Shown piece after piece: positions 44,954 through 56,904 of a stretch of 64,000 nt of DNA. Each line of letters opens with the position of its first letter. Position 1 is the stretch's first letter. The stretch is from Hsuehochloa calcarea. Taxonomy: Eukaryota > Streptophyta > Magnoliopsida > Poales > Poaceae. A program made the position numbers and the translations under genes. The notes under the pieces were generated by a model. It had not been told where the DNA came from. It did no database searches and worked only from the letters and a program-made list of their open reading frames with translations. The stretch spans positions 20,064,177 through 20,128,176 of the forward strand of contig CM070596.1 of the NCBI GenBank assembly GCA_036346395.1, read 5' to 3'.

Positions 44954-45559
44954 CGTGATCGATACCTTCAAGGTTAAGAAGAAGGGCAAAGGACAACATA
45001 AGACACACCTCGCCATTGCAGGCATAGAGGATCCACAATCATGAGATGCACCCATGGATGTGGACAGCCAAGTAGCAGCCCCCATCACACCTTCTTTGGA
45101 CATTGCAGCGGCGGATTGTAGTTCTTAGAAGAGAGAAGATAGACATGGCGCAGATTCAGGAAGAAGTTTCTTCCTTCTTTGCTGGTTCGATGTAGTGCAC
45201 GCATTGTACTTAGATTTCATAGTCATTTACAATTTATATTTGTGAGAGAACATTGATTTTGAATAATGGTTGTAAGCCCTAAGAGAGCAAAGCAATAAAT
45301 TCTTATTATGAGTCCTGCACTACTTGTTCCTGTATTAATAACAAATTGTGTTCTATTTTGAAGTATTTCACTTATGCGTGTTGATTACTTCCTACCCATC
45401 TTAATAAATACTTTTTATACATATCAGAACGCGTGTGGCGCCCTATGGAGGAAGTGTGCTTAGCAGACAGCGACACAACGAATACCATATTAAGAGAGAC
45501 AAAAAATTTCCAGTCGATCAGCAAGAATGCTGGTAGTCTTACGAGAATCGCAGGCAGCG

Positions 45560-46690
45560 ATACTTGTATAATAGGGTAGGAAGAGCCACAATTATACTCT
45601 CGATGGGCACAACATTCTTCATTGAAGAAGCCTTGTTGTACCTAGAATCGAGTAGGACTCTCTTAAGCTTTAAAGATATTCACATTAACAGTCTCCACGT
45701 AGAGACTGAAGAAGAGTATGGTAAGGAATGCCTACTCATTACAAAGCACGAGGAAAATGGAAAAAGGGTATTAGAAAGACTTCCTTCATATGAATCTGGG
45801 CTATACTACACTCACATTACGGCACTGCAGCCTATACTGTCCTGAAAATAACTTTTAAAGTTCTGAACTTTTCTGTCTCTGGCATGATAGATTAGACCAC
45901 CCCGGTCTTAGAATGATGAGAAATATAATTAATAATTCTCAGGGACATAATGTCAATGTAAAGAATTTCCCAAATCTAGAAGATTTTTGTGTGCCCTGCA
46001 TGTGCCACCGGAAAAATGATTACTAGACCCTCTACTCTGAAAGTAAAGAATGAAATTCCTGCATTTCTGGACCATATCCAGGGAGACATTTGCGGTCCTA
46101 TACAACCCCTGTCAGGGTCATTTAGGTACTTTATGGTGCTCATCGATGCTTCCTCGAAATGGTCGCATGTATACTTATTGTCTACGAGAAATCATGCTTT
46201 TGCAAAGCTAATCTCGCAGATAATTAAGATTAAGAATAATCTCCCTGATCATCATGTGAAGTCCATCAGGATGGACAACGCCGGAGAATTTACTACAAAT
46301 GCATTTGATGATTATTGTATGGCAATGGGAATGAACGTTGAGCATTCTGTACCACATGTCCACACCCAGAATGGACTAGCAGAGGTATTAATTAAAATAA
46401 TTAAATTTATTGCCCGACTACGTGTTGGGGACACGCAGTCCTACATGCAGCAACTCTCATCAATTTTCGACCATCGGCATATAACATCCATTCATCTATG
46501 CAACTAGCGCAAGGGTCAGCATCGAAAATCTCCCATCTACGAAGGTTTGGTTACAAGGTTTATGTACATATACCACCATCGCAGCGAACTGCAGTGGGCC
46601 CCCTTCAAAAGATTGGGATATACGTTGGTTATGAGACAACATCCATAATTAGGTATATGGAGCTCCCCACAACCAGAAGGGGAACCAGTT
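45560..46690 (+). pseudogene. copia protease remnant and integrase
   Basis: The gag-pre-integrase segment DRLDHPGLRMMRNII (about 45885) and CPACATGKMITRPSTLKVKN lead into the integrase core: LDHIQGDICGPIQPLSGSFR, YFMVLIDASSKWSHVYLL, and MDNAGEFTTNAFDDYCMAMG, with E in EHSVPHVHTQNGLAE. The D, D and E catalytic positions are still visible. The following frame (46498-46692) has RFGYKVYVHIPPSQRTAVGP. Stops and frameshifts at 45842, 45990 and 46505 break the polyprotein. Confidence 0.85.
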
Positions 46691-46936
46691 GAGACTTGGC
46701 ACCAGTATGGAACCTTCAGTAAAAGGCATATCGGATTTGAATATTCCCACAGAGGGAGACATCAGCATGGATGTGTGCGCACACATCGGAGCTGAAAAAC
46801 TAAAGGGATTTGCTCCCGCAATTGAAAGCATCAGTAAGCAAGTAGAAGCATTAGAAGTATCGCCCCATGAAGAAATAACTATAAATTATGTGACTACGGG
46901 AGAATCTATGAATAGAACAACAACCAATGTCGATAT

Positions 46937-47990
46937 TTATTTTGCAAAGAAAATTACCACAATCATCGATCTTGATGCAGAGCCTGCATCAGATTGGAAA
47001 GATTGGAAGAAGACAATAGAATCAGAATTATTATCTCTGAATAAAAGAGAGGTATTTGGGCCTATAGGCCTCACGCCTCCCATGTGCACCCAATAGGGCA
47101 TAAATGGGTATTTGTTCGAAAGAGAAATGAAAACAATGAAGTTGTAGGACATAAAGTAAGGCTTGTTGCACAAGGTTTCACTTAACGACTAGCAGTTGAT
47201 TATGAAGAAACTTATTCCCCGGTCATGGGCGGAACTACCTTTAGATATTTAATCTCAATGGCAGTAAACTTTAACTTGGAAATAAAATTGATGGATGTGG
47301 TAACTGCATACCTTTATGGGAACTTGGACTCGAACATTTACATGAAGGTACCTAGAGGTATCCATGTCCTGAACCAAGACAGAGTAAATAGAAATCTCTA
47401 CAGTGTGCAGCTCAGAAAGCACTGTATAGATTGTAGCAATCAGGCAGAATGTGGTATAATCTCTTGAGCGACTTTCTCTACAAGAAATGCTACACTAACA
47501 ATGAGGATTGTCCCTGTGTTTTTATACGGCGATCCCAGGATGGATTATGTATAATCTCAGTGTATGTAGATGATCTGAATATCATCGGGACCATGGAAGA
47601 TATTAAGAAAGCAAGCACTTACCTGGAGTCAGAGTTCGACATGAAAGACTTGGGTAAAACCAAATACTGCCTAGGCTTGCAGCTTGAGCATACCCCTGAT
47701 GGGATTCTAGTACATCAGTGAACCTATACTCAGAAAGTGTTGAAAAGGTTCGGCTTTGAAAAGGCATATCCTTCGAAAATGTCATTGGTCAAGAGATACT
47801 TGCAGCAAGACAAGGACCCGTACAGACTTAAACAAGAGGGGGAGGAAGTCCTGGGACCGGAATTCCCGTACCTAAGTACAGTAGGAGCACTCATGTATCT
47901 AGCAAACTGTACTAGACCGGACATTGCATTTGCAGTGAACCTGCTAGTAAGGTACAGTGCAGAACCTACCAAAAGGCATTGGTAGGTAAT
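46937..47990 (+). pseudogene. copia reverse transcriptase
   Basis: It begins with the RT entry DWKDWKKTIESELLSLNKRE. EIKLMDVVTAYLYGNLDSNI (about 47280-47340) carries the first catalytic Asp, and ISVYVDDLNIIGT (YVDD at 47563-47574) carries the catalytic pair. FDMKDLGKTKYCLGLQLEHT and GALMYLANCTRPDIAFAVNL are typical copia connection motifs. Several stops (47094, 47465, 47719) show that it is dead. Confidence 0.88.
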
Positions 47991-48543
47991 AAAGGATATC
48001 TTCTGATACCTCCAAGGAAGCAAATATTTTGGTCTATTCTTCAAAAAGAACCAAGACTGGCTACGCAGATGCTGGGTACCTGTCAGACCCGCATACAGTT
48101 AAGTCGCAAACATGCTATGTATTCCTATGTGGTGGAACTGCAATTTTATAGAAATCGTTTAAGCAAAGTCTTGTATCTACTTCGACAAACCACTCGAAAA
48201 TCATAGCATTGTACGAAGCCTCACATGAATGTTCTTCGGCAGATGATTCACCACATCCAGCAGTCATGTGAATTGAATACCGCGCAAACCCCCACTATTA
48301 TCTATGAAGATAATACAGCTTGTGTTGCACAAGTGCAAATGAGTTATGTGAAGAGTCCTCTCACTAAGCATATCAACCCCAAGTTCTTCTATTATCACGA
48401 ATTACAAAAGATGGACAAAATTAAAATACAACATACTAAGTCATGTGAAAATCTGGCAGATTTATTCACTAAGTCACTTCCAGCATGTAGCTTTGAAAGA
48501 TGCATACGTGGAATTGTAATGATGAGACTTAGAAGTGCATAAT
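47979..48543 (+). pseudogene. copia RNase H
   Basis: IIYEDNTACVAQVQMSYVKS, PLTKHINPKFFYYHELQK and SCENLADLFTKSLPACSFER are diagnostic of the copia RNase H C-terminus. The upstream part is frameshifted. The final stop is at 48540-48542. Confidence 0.85.
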
Positions 48544-48808
48544 TCAAGGGAGAATCTTCACGAACTCTTTATTAAAACTTGATCGCGAAGATCTAGTACC
48601 AAAAGAATAAATCCTGGAGATTCAATGAAATTAGGTGGATTGTACTCTTTTTCCCTTGACGAGTTTTCCTGAAGTTTTTCGGCTAAGGTTTTTAATGAGG
48701 CAATTCATGCAACGCAGTAGAACATATTACATGTACTATTTCTCCAAATTTTTCTCACTGGGTTTTTATGGAGTTTTTACGAGGCATGTACATGTGAGAA
48801 TGGGTGCC

Positions 48809-48818
48809 CATGGGGGAG
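48809..48818 (+). other. Copia polypurine tract
   Basis: The purine-rich CATGGGGGAG immediately precedes the 3' LTR and would prime plus-strand DNA synthesis. Confidence 0.75.
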
Positions 48819-49090
48819 TGTTAAGAAACTCATGGGCTCAGCCCAGAAGCCAGCCCATATATGGGTGACCCATTGAAAACCCTAGCAGGGCCGAGAGGCT
48901 ATAAATAGAGGGGGACCCCAACCATTGTAACATGATTATTGAAGAGCAATAAAATAAAGCCTAAAGTCCTCTCATATCTCTGTGTTCAATCTATTGTTGT
49001 ACTTTGTGTTCTTGCTTTGCTCTTACGATTCTGAATATTGTTTACGAGGTAATCGCTCGGACTGGACTCGCCAGCAACGGTTACTCAACA
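48819..49090 (+). repeat. 3' copia LTR, 272 bp
   Basis: It starts TGTTAAGAAACTCATGGGC and ends TTACTCAACA. A TATA box lies at about 48900 and several AATAAA-like signals at 48945-48955. It is uninterrupted and is the reference for reading the broken 5' LTR. Confidence 0.92.
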
Positions 49091-49234
49091 AAATACACTA
49101 ACCGCTGCAGTTGCTCATTGCGAATCTAGTGATATGTGACTAGTAGTAGGAGTGCTGCCTTATTAAGGGAAGTTATAAAAAATTCTCTTCAGTCTATGCA
49201 ATAGTCGTAGGAAATCATGCAGATATATTAAATA

Positions 49235-50687
49235 GGAAGAAGTCCACTTTACCCCCATAAGTATCGCTATTCGAATACCTAACCCCCTGAACTGAAAAAT
49301 TAGACCTTTAACATTCCGAAATTACAAAACCGGACAACTTAACCCATGAGTCTATTTTGCTCGATGTACTGTTTACGTGGCATTGGGTTTAGCGGGTTTC
49401 ACCATCGTGATGATTACCTGGCTATGATGTGGCGATGACCCAGAGAAGGAAACAGAGCACCGAAACAGCTCGGGTGGCGAACGCGACGCCTAAGGGGGAG
49501 GCATAGACGATGACCAATGACCTCGAAAATGGGTTCCCGATGGGGAAGGCGTGCTAGGGGTCTTGGTGTCTCGAGCGACAGCGCACGGGTGTGAGCTCAT
49601 GGCGGCGCGTGGTTGTCGAAAATGGGGCAGGAGGAGGGCGACAACACCGGAGAGGGGGAGGGGGAGAAAGGCCGCGCGCATGAGCATCCAGGAGTGAGTG
49701 GAACTCACCAGTGCTGACGGTGGTGACGGAGGTGAGCCGAGGCAGGCCGACGACGTGAGCCTGAGGTGGCGATGTTCGATGGTGGCGGCGACCTAGGGTG
49801 AAGTGGAACTCAAATAGAAGGTTGGGGAAGGTCGAGGGTGGTGTAGGGATACTCCCATGGGGGGATTGAAAGGGAGCTCACTGGGTGGAGTAATGGCGAC
49901 AGTGTCGGTAGTGGCAGCCGAAACATGGAAGATGACCGTGGTGCGAGCTCCCGTGGACAAAAACTAAAATTGGTTAGGGAGGGGGGTTGATCGTGATGTT
50001 TGGGAACATGTTGTGATGCTCGGATTAGACTGGTATGGCACGAATAGTCTAGTACCTGTCGGAGTCGCCGCGTTGGCTCATCAGCAAGGGTAGAATGAAG
50101 GAGGTTGGGCCGTGCTCCAGATACTTAGGGACTGTGACGACATCTCAGCCGAGATGGTGCTCTCGTCGAGGGGCTGGGGATCGGTGGTGGAACTACTATC
50201 GAGGAGTACATCGTTGGCCCGGTGGCCAACGACGATCAGGACAGCGATGCCAAGGTGACGCTCTAAGGGCCGGAGCGCAGGATGTCGTGGGTGGCCTAGC
50301 CGGTAGAGCTGGGCAGCTAGGGTAGCATGCTCGACCACTTCAATGACCCCGTCATTGCCCTCCTCGGCAGTCTTAACGACATGAAGCCCCTCGCCGACTC
50401 CATCACCGGGAGCATGCGCGCCAGCAACACGCTCTTCCCCAACCTTGGCAGCATGCTCAGCGTCCATGACAGGCTGCCCATCACCAAGCTAACACGGCGG
50501 CCGACCTGGTGAAACCGGGCTGAATGAACTCCATGTTCTCAATACCACAGCATGAAACATGCTGGGGGGGGGGTTAAGTTGTCCAGTTTTGCAATTTTGC
50601 GGTGTCAAAGGTCCGATTTTTTAGTTCAGAGGGTTAGATGTCTCCATATCGATACTTGAGGGGGGGGGGGTAAAATGGACTTCTTCC
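49235..50687. mobile_element. Pack-MULE, 1.45 kb
   Basis: The ends are GGAAGAAGTCC and GGACTTCTTCC, with TIRs of about 115 bp (49235-49350, 50570-50687) sharing CCCCCTGAACT, AAAAAT-GACCTTT and GGACAACTTAACCC. The 9-bp duplication is TATTAAATA (49226-49234) against TATCAAATA (50688-50696), one mismatch. There is no transposase. The interior is GC-rich and includes a captured transporter fragment. Confidence 0.9.
50150..50512 (+). pseudogene. Captured tonoplast monosaccharide transporter fragment
   Basis: Inside the Pack-MULE, the plus strand reads VEGLGIGGGTTIEEYIVGPV, then DAKVTL-stop-GPE, and after a frame change LGSLNDMKPLADSITGSMRA then SNTLFPNLGSMLSV. These match, from memory, the central hydrophilic loop of TMT/TST sugar transporters (EEYIIGP, LYGPEEGQSWVA, GSMRSTLFPNFGSMFSV). 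An expected LYGPE tyrosine codon is TAA here. No membrane segments are included, so only a loop exon was taken. Confidence 0.7.
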
Positions 50688-50762
50688 TATCAAATATCAA
50701 GGGTGGAGCCGTGGGCTACTAAAACTAGACACCTGTGCGCGCCTTGGAGCGTTGAGAAAATG

Positions 50763-51414
50763 TGATAGTTGTGGCGCCCGTGTCATTACCCCTAGGGGTA
50801 ATCACACTTAGTGATACAGGGTCGCCCGATTTTGTCGATGTAGGATCAAATACTCACGTGCCCCTCTTGAATCGTAGTAATCTTCCGTTGTCCGTGCAAG
50901 GATTAGCACTCTATAATTCACATAAAACACATGCATTGATTTCACCGACCACCAAGTGAAATCATCATATTCCCAATTCCCAGCGGAAGGGTCGAACGAT
51001 CTGAATTTGGAACTCCAAATTCCCCCTTTAAGTTGCTTCGGCCCAGTTGGAAGAACAAAAGCAAACTTGTTTCAATCTGTTGTTTCTAAAAATAATGGTA
51101 TAAAGGATACAAAGGATAGGGCAAGGGTACTTATGACGCCCTCTCCACGACTCACGCACGACCTAGGGCCGACTGCACATGCCGAAGCAAACTCTAATTT
51201 GGAATTACTGTTCATGCCACACACTATTTACGTTGAATACTATTCACGCCTTGGGCCTCCACACAGTTTGAGCTTGTTTATCTAAATCTTGGGCTGCTTG
51301 GACCTTCCCCTTTAGCGCCGCATGGCTGCATTTGGTCATAGACTCCGAATGGCATTCCCTGCCGTGCACGACTACAACCTTCGGCCAAGACCTGGCCGTG
51401 ACAACTTAAAGTGA
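50763..51414 (-). repeat. Probable 3' LTR of minus-strand gypsy
   Basis: On the minus strand the block would start TGTCACTTTAAGTTGTCACG after a purine run (ATCAAGGGA) and end near 50763. It follows directly downstream of the integrase end. The partner LTR is outside the window or destroyed, so the limits are tentative. Confidence 0.4.
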
Positions 51415-51496
51415 CATCCCTTGATCTTCCATGGCTCTCCTCCATTGCTTTGGCTCCGGCCTCCCTCTCCTTCCTCTCGGTTCCAAAGGGTTCACA

Positions 51497-52764
51497 CTAT
51501 TCAAACATGAGAATACACAATGTATTTGAATGAGGTAGTATTGCCTTCTCATCAAATTCAATAGGAAATTCTTTAAGAAACAAAAGCACATGTTGGTTTA
51601 GAAACTTGGCTCTTGCTCTAGCCGTTGGACCCTTTGGTGCTTCTAGAACAACCTCACGCACACTTGGAGTGGAAGATGTAGTGGTAGTAGGGATGTTCTC
51701 ATCATCCTTCCTCTCTTGAAAAGGAGTCGTCCTCGACTCTGTATCGTCTTGCCCAAAGAATGGTAATAAATCAGCAACAATAAAAAGTAGCACTTGCCTC
51801 ATAGTCGTTGCCTGGAAGCTCAATCTTATATGCATTATTGTTGATATTGGCAAGCACTTTAAAAAGACCAGCACCACGTGGCATCAACTTGGACTTATGC
51901 CTCTCCAGAAAGCATTATTTATGAAGATGAACCCAAACTAAATCACCTGGTTCAAATAACATTTTCTTTCTAGTTTTGTTAGGTTTGGGGTTTGGAAGCA
52001 TAAGAACGTACTTCGCCTCAATTACCTATTTAGTCTTTTCATAGAGTTTCTTTACAAAATAGCACGCTTGGAGGCCTCCATATTAGCATGCTCTTGCAAT
52101 GGAAGTGGTAGCAAATCATGTGGCGTGATCGGTTTGAAGCCATACACCACCTCAAATGGACACAATTGTGTAGTAGAATGCGCTGCCCAATTATATGCAA
52201 ATTCAACATGGGGTAAACAAATTTCCTACTCTTTTAAGTTTTTCTTTATCATTGTCCGCATAACATTAAGAGTGTACGGTTCACCACCTCCGTTTGTCCA
52301 TTGGTTTGTGGGTGACAAGTTGTTGGAAAGAGCAACTTTGTCCCTAAGCAGCCCACAAAGTCTTTCAAAAGTAGTTCATGAACTTCACATCACGATCTGA
52401 AATAATTATTTGAGGCATACCATGCAATCTCATAATTTTTCTGAAAAACAAGTCAGCTACATGAGACGCATCGTCGCTTTTATGACAAGGAATAAAGTGT
52501 GTCATCTTAGAAAGCCTATCCATAGCTACAAAAATAGAATCCCTCCCTCTCTTAGTCCTAGGCAAACATAGAACAAAATCCATGCTAATATCTTCCCAAG
52601 AAGCACTAGGAACCGGAAGTGAAGTATACAAACTATGTGGATTGAGTTTAGACTTAGCTTTATGGCATATAATACAGTGCTGAACAAACCTCTCAACATC
52701 TCGTCTCATCTTTGGACAATAGAAGTGTTCGGCCAACATCATGAAGGTCTTTTCCCCACCAAAA
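51497..52764 (-). pseudogene. gypsy integrase (minus strand)
   Basis: HFYCPKMRRDVERFVQHCII and CHKAKSKLNPHSLYTSLPVP give the HHCC-type zinc region. SWEDISMDFVLCLPRTKRGR and DSIFVAMDRLSKMTHFIPCH give the core with the first Asp, and IIISDRDVKFMNYF the second. The frame breaks at 52365. The C-terminal tail (51497-51877) has DLLPFFGQDDTESRTTPFQE and PTARARAKFLNQHVLLFLKE. Confidence 0.85.
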
Positions 52765-55700
52765 TGTAACAGCCCAAAATTTCAGTTTCAGTTAAAAATA
52801 AGACTTTAATTATTTTTGTGGATTTTCTGGAAATTTTAAAAGCTTTTCCCTAATTATTTTAAAGCTAAAATAATTTATGTGCAAAATCTATTACCAATTA
52901 AAAGTTAGAATTATTTTATTTAAGTCCAGAATGCTCTTGAGAATTTCTGTGAATTTTCTAAAAAATTTTGGACTTTATTTAATATTTTCAAAAGCTTATT
53001 TGAATTTCTAGGATTAAATAAATTGGAAAAGGAATTTAAAATCCTCGGCAGCGATCTTGGGCGAAGCCCAAAGACCTTGTCTTGCGCCTCGCCCATTACT
53101 CCCGCGCTCTCCCCGCCACGCGTCGCCCATCGGCGAGTGCACCGCAACCCATCTCGTTCGTCCCCGCGCTCTATTGCCTCGGCCGTTCGATCAAAATCCA
53201 ACGATCACCGCTTCGCCCGACCAGTTTCGCCCGCGCGTTGTCACTTCAGGCCGTTCGATAAAAATCCAACCGTCGTCACTTCTCCCGACTAGTTCCTCCG
53301 ACTGCCAGGTGGGCCCCACCGGCGTCTTCTTCCCGCCCCCTTCTTCTCCCTCTCGTGCCCGAGACAACGCCGCCATTGCCGCGCCTCGGAGCTCCGTCTC
53401 CTCCGCGATTCCCTCCCCCTTTACTCCCGCATTTGCGCGCATTCACGTCGCCCGTTACCACCGCATTCGTTCCCGGCTTTACCCCCCTTCATTTCACCCG
53501 GTAACGCCCCCGCGCCTGGCGCCACCGCCATTAACGCCGCACTCGTTCTCCCCCTCCCGGCCTCCCCTCGCCCTATAAATTGCACCCCAGCTGCGCCTCT
53601 CCTCCCACACTCCATTCCCGCCCCTCATCCCTCGCCGCCCTAGTCGCGGCAATTGAGTTTCCTCGCCGATGAAGCTCCTCCGCCGCCTCTAGCGCCGCCT
53701 CCAGTACTCCTCCGCCGTCGTCGACTGCACCTTCGGCATCAGCGTCCTCCGGCGATCCTCTGGCGCACCTCGGCTTCGCCCGAAGACCCCCGGAGCTCCC
53801 TCCCCGCCACAACCGAAACTCCTCGCCACCTCTCACCGTCGCCGACCACCCTCCGGCCACCCTTCACCGCCACCAGGTAGCGCCCTCGCATCGGCACCGT
53901 CTCGTGAGCATTTTGCGCACCTCACCGGATCTCGCCGCATCGCCGATCGCCGGTACCCTTGGTACCCGAGCGCCTCCCCTCTCCGGCGCCAACGTGGCTC
54001 GCCACCTCAACGCCACACCAGCGCCACCTCACCCCGCGTGCGTGGCGTACGTGGACGCCAAAGACAAGACGCGTCAAGCCTGAATTTCACATCAGTGTCG
54101 TGAGCCGAGTCCACTGTGGACTCGGGTGGCGCCGTGGACTGAGTCCACGACTGTGTGGGCCCACATGTCGACCTCGATCGTCTGTGACGGTGACGCAGCT
54201 TAAGCTTATGAATAAATGGAATTTCCTTTAGAAATTTAATTGGAAATCGGAAATTCGATTTTATGATTTAATTTAGGTTTTAAACTTCCAGGAGCTCGTA
54301 TTTCTTCATACAAACTCTGATCTAGGTGATTCAAATTTCTAAATTTGTATAAAATCAAGATCTAGCTAACTAAACCAAAATTATTTAATTTTTAGTTAAT
54401 TTGTATTTTCATTTTAATTTATTTGAGTTCATTTGAATTCTGTTTGAATTTGGATTATTCTCGCGTATAGATTTTGACGACTCCGGAGAGCTTGACCCTA
54501 TTGAAGAAGTAGAATACCAAGATTTTGAGCAAGGCAAGTTACACCATTGACCATTTTGCACCTAATATTTAAAATTATTTTAATTTCTGTTTTAAATTAT
54601 TATTGCATGCCTAATTGAATTTAATTATTTTAAAATCCTGTTTTAAATGCTTAATTATTCCAATTCCTTTGTATAGCCAAAATTGAATGTTGTATTACCA
54701 ATTCCTTGTAACCTTAGTCAAATGAATTTAAAAGTAATTATATGCTTAGCAAATACTTAGACCATTAAATATTTGATTTTGGAAGAATTTAGCCAAAATT
54801 TCAAAATTTGATAAAAAGCCTATGACATTGTTTTGTCATGGTGGACTTTTGCAAATATCTTTGAAAATTATTAAAAAAATGGTTTGTACTTGGGCAAAAA
54901 TGGACCGTTGGTGGGTGTAGGTTTATGCACGGGCTCGTCTGGTTAGGATTGAGGCCCACGGTTTTTATTGAAAGTTAGCCAAGTAGGTTAAGGACCGGTC
55001 TTTGAGCCGCATCTTGCAAAGCTCCACCGTACTACCACATGTTCTGTATGGGCAGAACCAGACTTAATAATTTGTCTTACCTCATTACTGTTTGTGCCAT
55101 GATTGTTGTGTGGGTGTCGGTTAGACTTTATTCCCACTTGGCGCAAGAGGGGGCTTCCGGCAGGTGGTTAGCCTAATGGAAGTGAAACCTTAGCGGGCAT
55201 ATTAGCAGTGAGGTAGTACATTGGAAACGCCTTGTGATAATTGCCTAGTCACACGCTTAAGGAAGCGTGCATTGGCCGACATAACGGATAAATTATCTCG
55301 TGTGGGTAAAGTTGTACCCCTCTGCAGAGTGTAAAACTATTCGAATAGCCGTGTCCACGGTCATGGACATGCTGAGCAAAGCCACTCTAAGTTAGACTTG
55401 TTTTTAGTTTTAAAATAACTTTGGACATGATTTGAGGATGGTTAATCCTTGTGGTAAAATTGGGCGGGTAGCCTTGTGATAGGAGGGTATCATTCACCAT
55501 GTTTCGTATGGAGGTTATCAACTATAAAGTTGTCAATTTAAAATATGATTTCAGATATGGATTAAAATTCTACCTTGGAACTTAGTATATTTATTTAAAT
55601 TTGAAAATGCTGATTTACGCAAATAAACCCTACAACCTTCCTTTGAATAACTTATGCATGCATTCTAAATTCTGTATTGGGTGTAATTTGCGAGCACGGT

Positions 55701-56458
55701 AGTTGTGCTCATACTTGCTGAATATTATTATTCAGGAGAAGACTTCTATCCGGAAGGTGAGGAGCAGGACGATTAGGCAGCGACCTCCAGACGATTGCCT
55801 GTGGCGTATCGTGTGGCTTACCATTATCTTTTGCTTCCGCTTAATGTTTTATTTGGCCTCAGGCCCAAATTGTAATAAACTCTATGCTTATTAATAAACA
55901 CACTGGATATGTTTGTGATAACATTTTTGTGACTGTGTACACTGGAAATCCTGGACTAGTGTATGAACACAGAGAATTCGGGATTCTTCGTTCCCGGGTT
56001 CGACAAAAGATGGTATCAGAGCATCAACCTTCGCTGCACGGGCGCGTGCGGGACAGGGGCGCGGGCATATGGCGCATGGCACATGTGGGCCCGGAGTGGA
56101 CACATGGCATGGCATATGTGCCGACACTGGACGCACGGACGTGTACCGAGGGGTGGTTCTGGGCATTTGCCGCGTATGTGGTATGCTGCCGAGGGCGTCA
56201 GCCCTTAAGGGGGGTGAGTGTAATACCCCGACCTGCTTATAGCGTGGCCCATGAGGAGTTGTGTGGTGGGATTAGTCCCACATTGCTTGTCTAAAGTGAG
56301 TTGTAGTAGTATATAATGCCTGTTGGATCCAAACGTAGCACCTCCGGGTTAACCCTTTTACACGAAGCGAGGACGAAAGTGTAAGTGATATGCTATGTAT
56401 GGCGGGTCTGCCCCACGGTGGGCTGGGCATTGAGCCGATTTTGGGTCAGGGTGTTACA
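52765..56458 (+). mobile_element. Chimeric long-LTR gypsy insertion
   Basis: It starts TGTAACAGCCC and ends GGTGTTACA, with A-rich flanks: AAAA(T) is duplicated and the interrupted integrase is restored when it is removed. The first 3.2 kb resembles a long Tekay/Del-like LTR, sharing a conserved block at 55110-55380 with the solo LTR at 36579. A GC-rich stretch (53040-54070) has no believable gene. TGGTATCAGAGC at 56011-56022 is an initiator-Met PBS. Then come about 190 bp, a purine run AAGGGGGGTGAG and a 240-bp end (56219-56458) starting TGTAATACCCC that does not match the first LTR. Confidence 0.65.
56011..56022 (+). other. tRNA-iMet primer-binding site
   Basis: TGGTATCAGAGC is the classic plant retrotransposon PBS complementary to the 3' end of initiator tRNA-Met. 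It lies shortly after ...GGTTCGACA, the likely end of the long LTR. Confidence 0.8.
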
Positions 56459-56685
56459 AAAATATCCCATCAATCCCCCTGCATGAGATTCCTACAACAG
56501 GAGCAAACACACAGACTAATATGGAACACATACCTTGTTAGTTTGAAATAGAAAACCATCATGGATATAATACTTATCCCATCCTTTTCCATCTTTGCAT
56601 TTAGAATATGGTGCTGAAAATTCATGATTGGAAACATATAATTCTTTCGGACTCTCTAATCCGAGAACATTTACTTCCAATTGGG

Positions 56686-56904
56686 TTAACAACATATTTT
56701 TCTAGACAAAACATCAACTACCACATTCTCTTTGCCGTTCTTGTATTTAACAATGTATGAAAAGTTTTCAATGAATTTAACCCACTTAGCATGCCTACGG
56801 TTCAACTTAGCTTGTCCTTTCAAGTTTTTTAAAGCCTCATGATCAGAATGGATGACGAACTCTTTGGGCCAAAGGTAATGTTGCCGAGTCTCTAAAACAC
56901 GCAC
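56686..56904 (-). pseudogene. gypsy RNase H (minus strand)
   Basis: RVLETRQHYLWPKEFVIHSD, HEALKNLKGQAKLNRRHAKW and VKYKNGKENVVVDVLSRK are standard gypsy RNase H motifs. The upstream RNase H part (56940-57300) is in other frames with stops. Confidence 0.85.

Larger units (their letters stand above)
41312..45100 (+). pseudogene. copia gag, interrupted
   Basis: The N-terminal Gag has NYLTWASDVEIVLGAKKLRA, LHFLRHHLCLTLKNEYMAEK, a TAG at about 41570, and then KRFERLKYTILPRAEQDWNR and RFADYKIVGEYNSALHRIYT. At 41761 an LTR of another family interrupts it. The tail resumes at about 44955 with a lysine-rich segment (TFKVKKKGKGQHKTHLAIAG). Gag would form the particle. No zinc knuckle survives. Confidence 0.8.
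36414..49090 (+). mobile_element. Ty1/copia retrotransposon with nested insertions
   Basis: This is a complete but disabled copia element. It has a perfect 5-bp TSD, AAATA, at 36409-36413 and 49091-49095, and LTRs starting TGTTA and ending CTCAACA. Internal order is PBS, gag, integrase, RT, RNase H, polypurine tract, which is the copia order. The 5' LTR is split by a 3.6-kb solo LTR (36579-40214) and gag by a compound LTR (41762-44953). Without these insertions it would be about 5.9 kb. All coding regions carry stops. Confidence 0.92.

Noticed and set aside
53057..53880. Long overlapping frames on both strands in a GC-rich block
   Set aside because: Proline/serine/arginine-rich translations in all frames reflect base composition; no conserved motif.
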